Assembly: GCA_024195265.1 (NCBI GenBank)
Contig: JAJLRJ010000010.1
Coordinates: 3,072,135 to 3,136,134 of the forward strand
Reading direction: 5' to 3'
Source: Dendrophyllia cribrosa
Taxonomy: Eukaryota > Cnidaria > Anthozoa > Scleractinia > Dendrophylliidae
DNA: 64,000 nt
Positions 37,325 to 47,861 of the stretch are shown here, piece after piece; the first letter of the stretch is position 1, and every line of letters begins with the position of its first letter. The notes under the pieces were generated by a model. That model was not told where the DNA came from, did no database searches, and worked only from the letters and a program-made list of their open reading frames with translations. The translations under genes were made by a program, and so were the position numbers.

Positions 37325-37940
37325 ATGAGGTAAGAAATTGAAACATAGTGTATTGTCAATGAATATCCTATATCGTTTTCAGTTTGTCTGTTGTTATTCA
37401 ACCGGCGTGACAGCCTTCATGACATCCCTTAAAATGATCGAAGTATTGGTTCACTCATTACCTCTCTTGTAATTTGTATAGCCTTCATAATTGTCTTACC
37501 CGCGTGCAAGCACGTACCTAGAATTACAAGGCATGAATAACATTACGAATACTCTGTCAGCGCTACAAATAACAATTCCACTAAACAAATAGATGTGTAA
37601 TATAACACGATCGTTGTTATTTTTCTCATAGACAGAACCAGATATAAAAAGGACCAGGAGGCTCAGCTTTAGACACCACTCTGAAAACAAGCTTAGAGCA
37701 GCGAGAAGGACAAAGCAAATGCTCCAAAAAGTTCATCAATGTTATAAAATTATGTTGTTACTTTAATAAAAATTAAAGTCGAAGGTTCCATTTTAAATGA
37801 CTGTACATACTTCGTACACGCAACGCTAAACAAGAATTGATCAATTATTACGCTAGAAAACAACGTGAAGGAACTAACAGAAGCACGAGATTTGATGCTA
37901 TTCGATAACATAAAAACATGCCCACCTAAGAGACTTAAGA

Positions 37941-37995
37941 CTGTTCAAAATCGGTTTTCTCATTGGCTGTTTCTCCGCCTACTAACCTTCAATGG
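37941..37995 (+). promoter_or_regulatory. orphan promoter module with no gene after it
   Basis: Reads ctgttcaaaatcggttttct and the ctccgcct block, resembling most the module before the stub at 40389. Instead of a first exon it is followed within about 30 bp by sequence that elsewhere lies downstream of a poly(A) site (gtctgtctttaccttgtaaa). The gene has apparently been deleted. Confidence 0.6.
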
Positions 37996-38151
37996 ATTTC
38001 TTTAAGACAAAGTGTCTGTCTTTACCTTGTAAACACAATGTTAATGAAGCATATATCAAAGATAAGGCAGAAAGGTTCCATTGTAGCATGACTCCGTGAA
38101 TGTTATGCTAAGTCGCTTATATGCAGACAAACGGACACAAGAGAAACTGAT

Positions 38152-38206
38152 CTGTTCAAAATCGGTTCTCTCCCTAGGTAGCACTCCGCCCACTGAATTT
38201 TAATGG
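38152..38206 (+). promoter_or_regulatory. conserved promoter module of gene H
   Basis: tcaaaatcggttctctccct with ctccgcccactgaatttt; about 219 bp before the ATG. Confidence 0.7.
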
Positions 38207-38370
38207 CACGTGGTAAGTTTCTCGAAAGACACAATTTGATTAATTTTCGCTCAGCGAAGCAGCTTTCTGGAATAAAGTTAAGAGCGCAAAAAACGTGATA
38301 CCTCGAGACTTCTGCTTAGCGCAGCAGCAAATTATTTTGAAACTGAACCAGAATTTAACGAAGTAAAAGA

Positions 38371-39568
38371 ATGGAACCTCCTGAGCCTTACAACCCGTCG
38401 GTGGAAGTTGTAGACGTTGGCCCAACTTGTTTCGGCACGGATTTTACACTTAGATACACACCTACAAGTAAAGGTCAGTTTTCTATATAGTTTCGCTTTG
38501 CAGACACAATTTTAAGGTGCTACAGTTAAGCTTACTCCTGTTTAGATATCCAAGTGAACGGTGGAGTCTTGAAAGCGAAATTTATCACACAAACAGCTAT
38601 CACGATAACAGTTGAGTCTTACACAGGCAGCACTTACACCATCACTCGTCTCAGAGGAGGAGGTAAATATTGAATTCAATCGTTTTGATACCTAATACAG
38701 ACCAATCTCCAGATATAAAAAAAATTGCTTTGTATAGTTGTTAAAAACAAACAGTGTCATAGGAAAAAACGGCTAACAAGGTTTCATTTGAATGTTACAT
38801 CATCCAATTTTATTCAGACTCGTTACGTTACAAGCAGCTTGTACAGCATAGTAAACAGCACCAAGGAAAGCACTGCTCAGTAACTTTTATTTGAATGGTG
38901 ACATTTAAAAATTTCATACACAGACTCAAAAATTAGAACCGCCTTGTTCAGCATACTAAATAGTGCCACAGGAAAGTACTGTTCAGTAGCTTTCATTTCA
39001 AAGGTTACACTTTAGGATTTCATCGACACACTCAAAAGTTAGAACCACCTTGCGCAGCATAATAAACAGTACCACAGGAAAGTACTGTTCAGTAGCTTTC
39101 ATTTAAATGGTCACACTGTAGGATTTTATCCACAGACTCAAAAGTTAGAACCACCTTGTACAGCATAATAAACAGCACCACAGGAAAGTACTGCTCAGTA
39201 GCTTTCATTTGAATGGTCATACTGTAGGATTTCATCCACACACTCAAAAGTTAGAATCACCTTGTACAGCACAATAAACAGCACCACAAGAAAGTATTGC
39301 TCGGTAGCTTTCATTTGTTTGGTCACACTTTAGGATTTCATCCACAGACTCAAAAGTTAGAACCACATTACACGACCCAAAGTTTGACTGTGTGTGTGAA
39401 AGGGTTATAATTATATTTCTGACCAGTGTGTGTTTGACAAGGGCCGCCTTGGATACCAAGACAACTCTTTTATCATCATTTATAATTGCTACTATAACGC
39501 GCAAACCAATGTTTGTTGCAGAATATAAAGCAAACTCTTGGTATACATGGGTAAACCGCCGCCAATAA
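38371..39568 (+). CDS. cluster gene H: unrecognised small protein, 88 aa
   Basis: Exon 1 (38371-38473) encodes MEPPEPYNPSVEVVDVG..., loop PTCFGT, strand DFTLRY. Exon 2 (38546-38662) reads DIQVNGGVLKAKF to YTITRLRGGG. Exon 3 (39522-39568) reads EYKANSWYTWVNRRQ and ends at TAA; the 3' UTR intron starts five bases later; terminal exon from 39870 with AATAAA near 40009. Tandem paralogue of G with very similar flanks and introns, but several residue changes in exon 1 and exon 2. Intron 2 carries about six Rep106 units. Confidence 0.88.
38750..39350 (+). repeat. Rep106 array, about 6 units in intron 2 of gene H
   Basis: Plus orientation, outer units decayed. Confidence 0.93.
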
Positions 39569-40181
39569 ATGAGGTAAGAAATTAAAACAGTGTATTGTCA
39601 ATGAATAGGATCGTTTCCAGTTTGTCTGGTGTTATTCAACCGGCGTGACAGCCTTCATGACATTCCTTAAAATGATCGAAGTATTGGTTCACTCATTACC
39701 TCTCTTGTAATTTGTATAGCCTTCAAAATTGTCTTACCCGCGTGCAGGCACGTACCTAGAATTACAAGGCATGAATAACATTACGAATACTCTGTCAGCG
39801 CTACAAATAACAATTCCACGAAAGAAATAGATGTGTAATATAACACGATCGTTGTTATTTTTCTCATAGACAAAACCAGATATAAAAAGGACCAGGAGGC
39901 TCAGCTTTAGACACCATGCACCCTGAAAACAAGCTTAGAGCAGCGAGAAGGGCAGAGCAAATGCTCCAAAAAGTTCATCGATGTTATAAAATTATGTTGT
40001 AACTGCAATAAAAAATAAAATCGAAGGTTCCATTCAAATGTCTGTCTAAACTTCGTACACGCAACGCTAAACAAGAATTGATCAATAATAAGGCTAGGAA
40101 AGAACAAAACGGGACTAACAGAAACACGAGATTTGATGCTATTCTTAACATGAAAACATGCGCACCTAAATAGACTTTGGT

Positions 40182-40236
40182 CTGTTCAAAATCGTTTTTC
40201 GCTCTAGCTGTTACTCTGCTTGCTAACCTTCAATGA
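40182..40236 (+). promoter_or_regulatory. promoter module of the stub pseudogene
   Basis: ctgttcaaaatcgtttttcg, more diverged than the modules of intact genes; about 207 bp before the broken start codon. Confidence 0.6.
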
Positions 40237-40388
40237 ATTTCTCTACGTGTAACAATAGGCAAATTATTTCCACTTAGCGAAGAAAAGGTTTTTGGTTTAA
40301 CCCTCAACTCGTGGCGAGAAAAACTATATCTTTAAAATACTGATCAAAGAATCAGTTTTCAAGCATTACCTTCATACCGCGCATAAAG

Positions 40389-40442
40389 ATGACAACTTTC
40401 AAGAATGACTTTAAAGTACTTCATAGAAATAGTGGATTTTGG
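40389..40442 (+). pseudogene. first-exon stub related to gene O, cut off by a MITE
   Basis: The leader and start are close to gene O (shared cgcgcataaagatgacaact), but a deletion near codon 7 shifts the frame, and after about 50 bases the homology ends abruptly at ggattttgg. The next sequence is the left-truncated MITE and then the 3' UTR intron and terminal exon of the F/K type. The stub is thus an O-like 5' end fused to an F-like 3' end, with all other coding sequence missing. Confidence 0.75.
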
Positions 40443-40716
40443 CGCGCGCAAGTTGCATCTTCAAATCTCGTGTGTACACTAGCGGCGATTTTAGTGCGAT
40501 TTGGACGCGATTTGTCGCACGATGGCGTAGAGGTTTCGAACATGTTCGAAACCTGATGTAACAAGGCGGAGAATTTTGGAAAATCACAGCAAATCGCAGC
40601 AAATTTCGCACCCGAATTGCACAGACATCGCCGGTAGTTTACGCTTGCGACAAAAGTTGCATTGGAGGGCGCGACAAAAAAACCGAATCAAAAGTCGCAT
40701 GTGTAAAACAGGTCTA
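40440..40716. mobile_element. MITE copy 3, left-truncated
   Basis: Same element as 35294-35594, missing about 35 bp of the left end and more diverged. Followed by F-type 3' UTR sequence to about 40945. Confidence 0.8.
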
Positions 40717-40996
40717 AATTTAATATTCACTTCGCCACGCGCGCATGCACATATCTCGCAATACATTCTGTGACATTACGTCAAAGTTGCTGCGATAAAT
40801 ATCCGTCAATGGAAAAATACGTAATATAACACAAGCCTTTTATTTCTGATAGAGACCTTCATATGTCAAGAACGACTTCAGTCTTCAAGACCAAGTTACA
40901 AAAAAACTCAAAAACTGATTCAAACAGTCGAATGATGTAAAATATATTTCTAGTTTACTGCAAAGAAAAGAAATCTAAGACTTTCAGGAAACTGAT

Positions 40997-41051
40997 CTGT
41001 TCAAAATCGGTTCTCTCCTTAGCTTTTACTCCGCCCACTGAATTTCAATGA
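40997..41051 (+). promoter_or_regulatory. conserved promoter module of gene I
   Basis: tcaaaatcggttctctcctt with actccgcccactgaatttca; about 214 bp before the ATG. Confidence 0.7.
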
Positions 41052-41210
41052 CACTCTGGAAGTTTGTCGAAAGACACGATTTGTATTAAGTTTCGCTTAG
41101 CGAAGCAGCTTTCTGGATTAAAGTTCGGAGCGCAGAAACCACGATACCTCGAAACTTCTGTTTAGCGCAGCAGGAAATTATTTAGAAGACCCACTACAGT
41201 GTAAACGAAG

Positions 41211-42487
41211 ATGTCAGGAAGACAGAATTTAGAGCGTTTTTTCCCTTCCGAAGAAATTGTAAACGTTGGCACTACGTTCCACAGTTCACCGGATGTACGA
41301 ATAACATACAACCCTGCAACAGAAGGTTAGTTCACGCCACAGTTTCGCTCTACATAGCTTGCACAACAGGCGCTTTTGTCGGTGCTCTAGCGGGTTTTGT
41401 GGCGCGATCGCGAAGCGCGAGCAACGTGCGCGCAGTGCGAGACACGCGAGGGGAGGGAAACGAAAATAAATAGCTTTTTTTTTTCATTTCCCTTTCCTCG
41501 CGTGTCCCGCGCGGCGCGCTCGCATCTCAAAACCCGCTTGAGCACCCCCTGTTGTGTGGGCTACCTTTTACAGGAAGAAGATTTTAAGGTTACTCACATT
41601 TAAGTTATGCTGTTTAGAGATCCATGTCCAAGGTGGATACTTGATAGCAAAAAATCAAAGGATAACAGTGGCGTCTTACACAGGCAGCACTTACACCATC
41701 ACCCGTTACAAAAGAGGAGGTACAGTATTTGCAGATTAAACCCCATAATTCCTTAATTCCACATTAGAAAAACTACCACTTTTGTTTTGTAGAGAATTAA
41801 GAGCTTTCACTTGAATGGTCCAACCACACAATTCTATCCAGACTTAAACATTAGAGACACATTCTACACCATTATGAAGGGTATCGAAGGAACGTACGAC
41901 CAAAGAGCCTTTATTAGAATGGTCACATTTAGGATTTTATCTTCAGACTCAAGTTTGAACCACCCTATACAGCATAATAAACAGTACCACAGGAAAGTAC
42001 TTCTCAGTAGCTTTCATTTGAATGGTCACACTGTAGGATTTCATCCCCACAGTTTCAAAAGTTAGAACCACCTTGTACAGCATAATAAACAGCACCACAG
42101 GAAAGTACCGCTCAATAGCTTTCACTTGAATGGTCACACTTTAGGATTTCATCCACAGACTCAAAAGTTAGAACCACCTTGTACAGCATAATAAACATAA
42201 CCACAGGAAAATACTGCTCAATAGCTTTCATTTGAATGGTTACACTTTAGGATTTTTTCCATAGACAGAAAAGCTAGAACGTCAATACGCGGCTCATGGG
42301 TTGACTCTGGGTGTTAAAGAAATAGAGCACGATTTCTGACTAATGTGACAAACTCGCCTTAAATACCAAGAACTGAATCCTCTTCTATTCATCAGATGAT
42401 GTGACTGCTAATATAACGCGCAAACTAATTTTTGTTACAGTATATGAAGCGAACTCTTGGTTCACATGGGTACAACGCATCCAATAA
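41211..42487 (+). CDS. cluster gene I: unrecognised small protein, 87 aa
   Basis: Exon 1 (41211-41325) encodes MSGRQNLERFFPSEEIVNVG, loop TTFHSSP, strand DVRITY; donor gttagt. Exon 2 (41618-41719) is shorter than usual: EIHVQGGYLIAKN to YTITRYKRGG; donor gtacag. Exon 3 (42441-42487) reads VYEANSWFTWVQRIQ and ends at TAA; the UTR intron starts five bases later; terminal exon from 43028, AATAAA near 43159. Intron 1 contains a GC-rich foldback element and intron 2 about four Rep106 units. Its exon 3 and 3' region are the closest match to those of hybrid gene L. Confidence 0.87.
41381..41548. mobile_element. GC-rich foldback element in intron 1 of gene I
   Basis: The ends gtgctctagcgggttttg and caaaacccgcttgagcac pair, as do the inner acacgcgaggggaggg and ccctttcctcgcgtgt. 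Much richer in GC than its surroundings. Confidence 0.75.
41800..42275 (+). repeat. Rep106 array, about 4 units in intron 2 of gene I
   Basis: Plus orientation; the first unit is decayed. Followed by unique sequence (caatacgcggctcatgggtt) that also marks intron 2 of gene L. Confidence 0.92.
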
Positions 42488-43349
42488 ATCAGGTAAGGAA
42501 TTAAAACATAGTATATTGTCAATGAACATCCTGTCTTTTCCCGTTCGTCTGTTGTTATTCAACCGGCCTGTCAGCGTTTATTGCATTGCTTAAAATGATC
42601 GAAGTATTGGTTAACCCTTAACCTCTCTTGTAATTAGTAAAGCCTTCACAAACAAGCACAGCCACGGGGGAATATTTCAGTCCTTCTTTATGTAGGTTTA
42701 TTTCAAAACCTTAAAGCCTTCAAAGTCGTGCACGACTACATTATTTGTTTTTAGTCTATCGATGAAATAACGCAGTTTTAGATAATGGTCACCTACAATT
42801 TTAGGGACTAATTTTTAACACAAAAAAACGGAACCTAGACAAACAAATTGATACGAAGTGAGAGGCATACGGCGTTTATTAAATGCGGAGTGTATTTGTC
42901 TGACCCGCGAGCGCATTTTAAGAGTTACACGCCATAGATCAAATTTCGCTGACTACACGCGCTATTAACAACAATTCTGCCAAGCGATAAGTGTCCATGC
43001 AATTAAACACAAGCTTTTTTCTGATAGAGTGATCTGTACGTATGTCAACGAGGACCACCTCTGTTCTCAAGGCTTAGTGACAAGCAAGCTTAGAAAAGGA
43101 CAATGTAACTGATTCAAGTGATTAACTAATGTAAATAAAATTATGTTTGTTTCAAATAAAACTTAAACGTTTTCAACCAAGTGTCTGTATTTGTCTTGTA
43201 AACACGTTGCAAAACAACTTTCAAACAGGAATTAGATAGTAAAGTGCTCATTACAGAGTGAAGAGAAATAGCAAAAGACTTCCTAGCTTACCCGAGATTT
43301 TCTAACTTACTTTGAACAACTTGAAATTAACGCACTCAACAGAAACTAG

Positions 43350-43404
43350 ACAGTTCAAAATCGGTTCTCTCCCTAGATGTCACTCCACCCACTGAATTTC
43401 AAGG
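43350..43404 (+). promoter_or_regulatory. conserved promoter module of gene J
   Basis: ttcaaaatcggttctctccc with actccacccactgaatttca; about 227 bp before the ATG. Confidence 0.7.
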
Positions 43405-43576
43405 AAACACTAGATTAATAAAATAAAGCTTAGAGAAGCAACTTTTTAAAACCATACACGTGGCGCAAAAACAGCCATAACTTGTAAATTCGGCTTAGCG
43501 TAGAGGCTCTTACGCATAACCTTCCAAACGCGTTACCTTCCTGAAGTCGTACTAAGTCCCAACGATCCTAAGAAAG

Positions 43577-43865
43577 ATGGCAGGTTACGAGCCGGATGAG
43601 CCTGGTTTCAACAACTCCTTGGAAGAAGTGGACGTTGGCATGTATTTACGTTCACGGGATATAACATTAACTTACAACCCTAGAACAAGAGGTCAGTTTC
43701 CATAACAGTTTGGATTTGCAGTCATAAGATTCTGAGGATACTTAAATTAAACTTAATGCTGTTTAGGTTTCCAAGTGCGCCGTGGAAGAATAGAATCCAT
43801 GGAAACTACTGCTATTGTAACAGTTGAGTCCAACCGGGGCCACACAATGTCCGTCAGTCAAAAAG
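43577..43865 (+). pseudogene. cluster gene J: two coding exons only, exon 3 lost
   Basis: Exon 1 (43577-43691) encodes MAGYEPDEPGFNNSLEEVDV..., loop MYLRSR, strand DITLTY; donor gtcagt. Exon 2 (43767-43865) reads GFQVRRGRIESME to MSVSQKG; donor gtatac. Both exons are open and phase-1, but no own exon 3 follows. About 30 bases after the donor the sequence switches to a copy of gene F intron 1, then to the upstream region of K. Because all introns are phase 1, J could in principle splice into K exon 2 or exon 3 and still give an open reading frame. Otherwise it is a truncated pseudogene. Confidence 0.7.
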
Positions 43866-44211
43866 GTATACATAGATGAATATCCAAATAAATGCTAAAG
43901 GTTTGACTTTATCATTGTCCACGTTTGGTCAGACGGCAACTTTTAATGCGCGATCTAATACAGTGTATCTCTGCTTACTAACTAAAACAACGCTTATTTA
44001 TCACAATATTTTTTACTTGCCAGCCAAAAAAACCCTTACGAAGGTGTATAAGCCCAGGGCTTATAACCGGCATTTTACGGTATGACGAAATCTGTCGCAA
44101 TCGTATTTGCACAAGGGGAACAATTCTTTTGGTATTTAATTACTGAGCACCATCAAACCGCGCCAAATCTTGAACAACGTCTACTTCAAAACAGCCATAT
44201 AATACGGCAAA

Positions 44212-44683
44212 ATGTCAGGACATGAAAATGAAGAGCCAAATCATCAGGATTACATTGACGTCGTAAACATAGGGGCAGACGAAGAAGATTCAGAAGTGAC
44301 CATTTTCTATCGACCGCACAAAGGTTTGACTTTATCACTGTCCACGTTTGGTCAGACAGCAACTTTTAATGCGCGATCTAATACAGTGTATCTCTGGTTA
44401 TATTGCTAGGATTTAGAATTCTCGACGCTTATTTAGTGAGTAAAAAGCGGAGAACAAGACATGGAAGACACTATACTAAGTTGGATATCGTTTCTAAGAA
44501 CGCAAATCGATTCGTAATTCGTCGATATGACAACGGAGGTACGTAGAGTGAGAAAGGCTTTAATTAGAGTATTCAAGGAAAGTTACTTTTAAAATCACTA
44601 GTCTTATTTCATCAATCTTAGATTACCATTTGGAGGATGACGACGGTTTTTGGATAGAAAATGAGCGTGTCGACCTTGATTAA
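44212..44683 (+). CDS. cluster gene K: near-identical copy of F, 100 aa
   Basis: Exons 44212-44323, 44410-44538 and 44622-44683, with the same splice sites as F. The protein differs from F at one residue in exon 3 (FWIEN instead of FWMEN); the other coding differences are silent. The 3' UTR intron starts at 44690 and contains MITE copy 2; the terminal exon begins at 45465 with AATAAA near 45548. Confidence 0.88.
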
Positions 44684-45017
44684 ATTCAGGTGGATAATTC
44701 TTAAAATTGTCTTTTTCTTTAATGTGACTTGCACAATCCTACACTAAGAAGTGCGCACAAATTAACCGTTATCAATAAAATTGCGGAAGATTACAAATTA
44801 ACAACACCCACGTGGTCCAAAGTTTACTTGATATGGGATTACGATGCTTGAAAAGAGTTTGGTTAGTTTTTGTCACCTGCAACCTCCACACAGGAAAAGA
44901 ACAAGCGTGTTTTAGAAAACCACAATAACCAAATTGGAACAAACTTGTGTGGCAACTGCATTGTCGTGAACTCTGTTTAAAAATAAATAACTGTGTGTGT
45001 TATAAGAAAATCCACTA

Positions 45018-45318
45018 AAGGCCCGTTTACACGGACGATTTTTTGTGCAACTTTTGTCGTGCGCAAGTTGCATCTTCAAATCGTGTTTGTAAACTAGCGG
45101 CGATTTCAGTGGGATTTGGGCTTGATTTGTCGCGCAATGTCGCAGAGGTTTCGAACATGTTCGAATCCAACTTGCAACTTGGCGGAGATATTTGGGAAAA
45201 TACAGGAAATGTCGCACCCGAATCGCACAGAAATCGCCGCTAGTTTACACTTGCTGTAAAAGTTACATTGGAGAGCGCGACAAAAATCGCATCAAAAATT
45301 GCACGTGTAAATAGGCCT
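45018..45318. mobile_element. MITE copy 2 in the gene K 3' UTR intron
   Basis: Nearly identical to 35294-35594 and at the same place in the paralogous intron, so it was copied with the gene rather than inserted anew. Confidence 0.87.
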
Positions 45319-45738
45319 AAATTTAATATTCACTTCACCACGCGCGCCACACATATCTCGCATTACAGGCTGACATTACATCAAAGTGCGTGCTATAGAT
45401 ATCCGCCGTTGGATAAATGCGTAATATAATGCAAGCGTCCTTTCTTTCTTTTTTCCTGATACAGACCTCCATAGGTCAAGGACGACCTCAGTTCCCAAGA
45501 CCAAGCAAAAAAGTCATAAAAACTAATTCAACGAGTTGAATCATGTAAAATAAATTTCTACGGGACTGCAATAAAAAGAAATAGGACTTTCATACAAGTG
45601 TCTGAATTTACCTTGTAAACACAATGTTTATGAAGTATTGATCAAAGATAAGGCAGATAGGTGCCATTGTAGCAATGACTCCGTGAATGTTATGCTAAGT
45701 CGATGACATGCAGACAAAAACACTCAAGAGAAACTAGG

Positions 45739-45792
45739 CTGCTCAAAATCGGTTCTCTCCCTAGCTATAAACCCGCCCACTGAACTTCAAAG
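45739..45792 (+). promoter_or_regulatory. conserved promoter module of gene L
   Basis: ctgctcaaaatcggttctct, then cccgcccactgaacttcaa; about 218 bp before the ATG. Confidence 0.7.
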
Positions 45793-45956
45793 ACACTCCG
45801 GAAGTTTCTCAAAAGACAATTTGAATTAATTTTCGCTTAGCGAAGCAGCTTTCTGAAATAAATCTGGAACGCAAAAACAGTGATACCTCGAGACTTCTGC
45901 TTAGCGTAGCAGAATTTTTTTTAAAAAACTAAACTAGAGTTTAACGAAGTAAAAGA

Positions 45957-47072
45957 ATGGAGCCTGATGAGCCTTATAACCCGTCGGTGGAAGTTGTAAA
46001 GGTTGGCACAACTTTCTGTGGCACGGATTTTACACTTAGATACACACCTTCAAGTAAAGGTCAGTTTTCTATATAGTTTCGCTTTGCAGACAATTTTAAG
46101 GTGCTACAGTTAAGCTTACTCCTGTTTAGATATCAAAGTGGACGGTGGAGTCTTGAAAAAGACATCTAACAAGAAAACAGCTATCAGGATAACAGTTAAG
46201 TCTTACACAGACAGCACTTACACCATCACTCGTCACAAAGGAGGAGGTAAATATAGAATTCAATCCTTTTGACTCCTAATACAGACCAAACTCCTGATTA
46301 AAAAAAAAAAGGTTTTGTAAAATAGTGAAAACAAACAGTGTCATAGGAAAGAACGGCTAACAAGTTTTCATTTGAATGGTCACATACAATTTTATTCACA
46401 GACTCAAACGTTACAAGCAGCTTGTATAGCATAATAAACAGCACCACAGGAAAGAACTGCTTAGTAGCTTTCATTTGAATTGTCACACTTTAGGATTTCA
46501 TCCACAGACTCAAAAGTTAGAACCACCTTGAACAGCATGATAAACAGTACCACAGGAAAGTACTGCTCAGTAGCTTTCATTTCAATTGTCACACTTTAGG
46601 ATTTCATCCACAGACTCAAAAGTTAGAACGACCTTGTACAGCATAATAAACAGCACCACAGGAAAGTACTGCTCAATAGCTTTCATTTGAATTATCACAC
46701 TTTAGGATTAAATCCACAGACTCAAAAGTTAGAACCACCTTGTACGGCGTAATAAACAGTACCACAGGAAAGTACTGCTCAGTAGCTTTCATTTGAATGG
46801 TCACACTTTAGGATTTCATCCACAGAATCAAAAGTTAGAACCACCTTGTACGCAAAAGCTAGAACTTCAATACGCGACTCATGGGTTGACTATGGGTGTT
46901 AAAGAGTTAGAGCACGATTTCTGACCAATGTGACAAACTCGCCTTAAATACCAAGAACTGAAGCCTCTTCTATTCGTCATATGATGTTACTCCTAATATG
47001 ACGCGCAAACTAATTTTTGTTACAGTATATAGAGAGAACTCTTGGTTCACATGGGTACAACGCATCCAATAA
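45957..47072 (+). CDS. cluster gene L: hybrid (exons 1-2 G/H-like, exon 3 I-like), 88 aa
   Basis: Exon 1 (45957-46059) encodes MEPDEPYNPSVEVVKVG..., loop TTFCGT, strand DFTLRY. Exon 2 (46130-46246) reads DIKVDGGVLKKTS to YTITRHKGGG. Both are G/H-type in sequence and flanks. Exon 3 (47026-47072) reads VYRENSWFTWVQRIQ; it, the preceding 150 bp of intron 2 and the start of the 3' UTR intron match gene I, not G/H. The switch therefore lies in the Rep106 array of intron 2 (46320-46850). Further down, the 3' UTR intron switches again to the gene C type (about 47957), so the mature transcript could carry a C-type terminal exon (from about 48204, with AATAAA motifs near 48306). Confidence 0.87.
46320..46850 (+). 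repeat. Rep106 array, about 5 units in intron 2 of gene L
   Basis: Plus orientation. The sequence to the left is G-type and the sequence to the right I-type, so the array contains the recombination point of the hybrid gene. Confidence 0.92.
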
Positions 47073-47308
47073 ATCAGGTAAAAAATTAAAAGCAGTATAT
47101 TGTCAATGAATATCCTATCTCTTCCAGTTTGTCTGTTGTTATTTACCGGCGTGACAGCTTTCATGACATTACTTGTAGTGATCGAAGTATTGATTAACCT
47201 TTTATTATCTCTCTTGTAATTGGAAAAGCCTTAACAAACAAACACAGCTACGGGGGAATATTTCAGCCCTTCTTTGCCTAGGTTTATTTCAAAACCTTAA
47301 AACCTTAA

Positions 47309-47861
47309 AGTGCTACTGCGATCAAATTTTTGATTTCCTTTTTTTACATCTTCGTGTACAATTAGACTTTCTTACTCATCTTGCCAAATTTCAATCCATT
47401 ACGAACATCAGAAGTCATTTTATTTTAACATTTATGTCCGAGAATTTACGGCCGCCATTAATCAACCTTGTTCCAAGGCTTGGTTGCGAATAGGATAAAG
47501 TGACGTCAAAGGCTTAAACATACCTCACGGGTTGAAATTATAATAACAATAAGCGTAGAGAATTGCACGAAGAACAAGTCCAAAGTTTTTGTTGCTTTTC
47601 GCGTGATTTTCAATACTTATTGTTATTATAATTTCAACCCGTGAGGTATGTTTGGGCCTTTGACGTCACTTTATCCCATTCGCAACCAAGCCTTGGAACA
47701 AGGTTGATTAATGGCGGCCGTAAATTCTCGGACATAAGTGTTAAAATAAAATGACTTCTGATGTTCGTAATGGATTTAAATTTGGCAAGATGAGTAAGAA
47801 AGTGTAATTGTACACGAAGATGTAAAAAAATGAAAATTAAAAATTTGATCGCAGTAGCACT
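47309..47861. mobile_element. long foldback element (about 250-bp arms) flanked by TTAA
   Basis: The two halves are near-perfect inverted copies, beginning agtgctactgcgatcaaat and ending in its reverse complement, with a short loop near 47560-47610. TTAA stands immediately outside both ends (47305-47308 and 47862-47865), as expected for the target-site duplication of piggyBac-type transposition (family knowledge). No coding capacity. Confidence 0.85.

Larger units (their letters stand above)
43978..46300 (+). repeat. segmental duplication, right copy (K - L 5' part)
   Basis: Partner of 34250-36560. Its left junction lies between J and K, where a stray piece of F-type intron 1 (43896-43975) is also present. 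Confidence 0.88.

Noticed and set aside
37000..37690. Minus-strand frames of 133 and 64 codons over the 3' part of gene G
   Set aside because: They overlap the Rep106 array, exon 3 and the 3' UTR intron of a well-supported plus-strand gene and recur in paralogues only as shadows.
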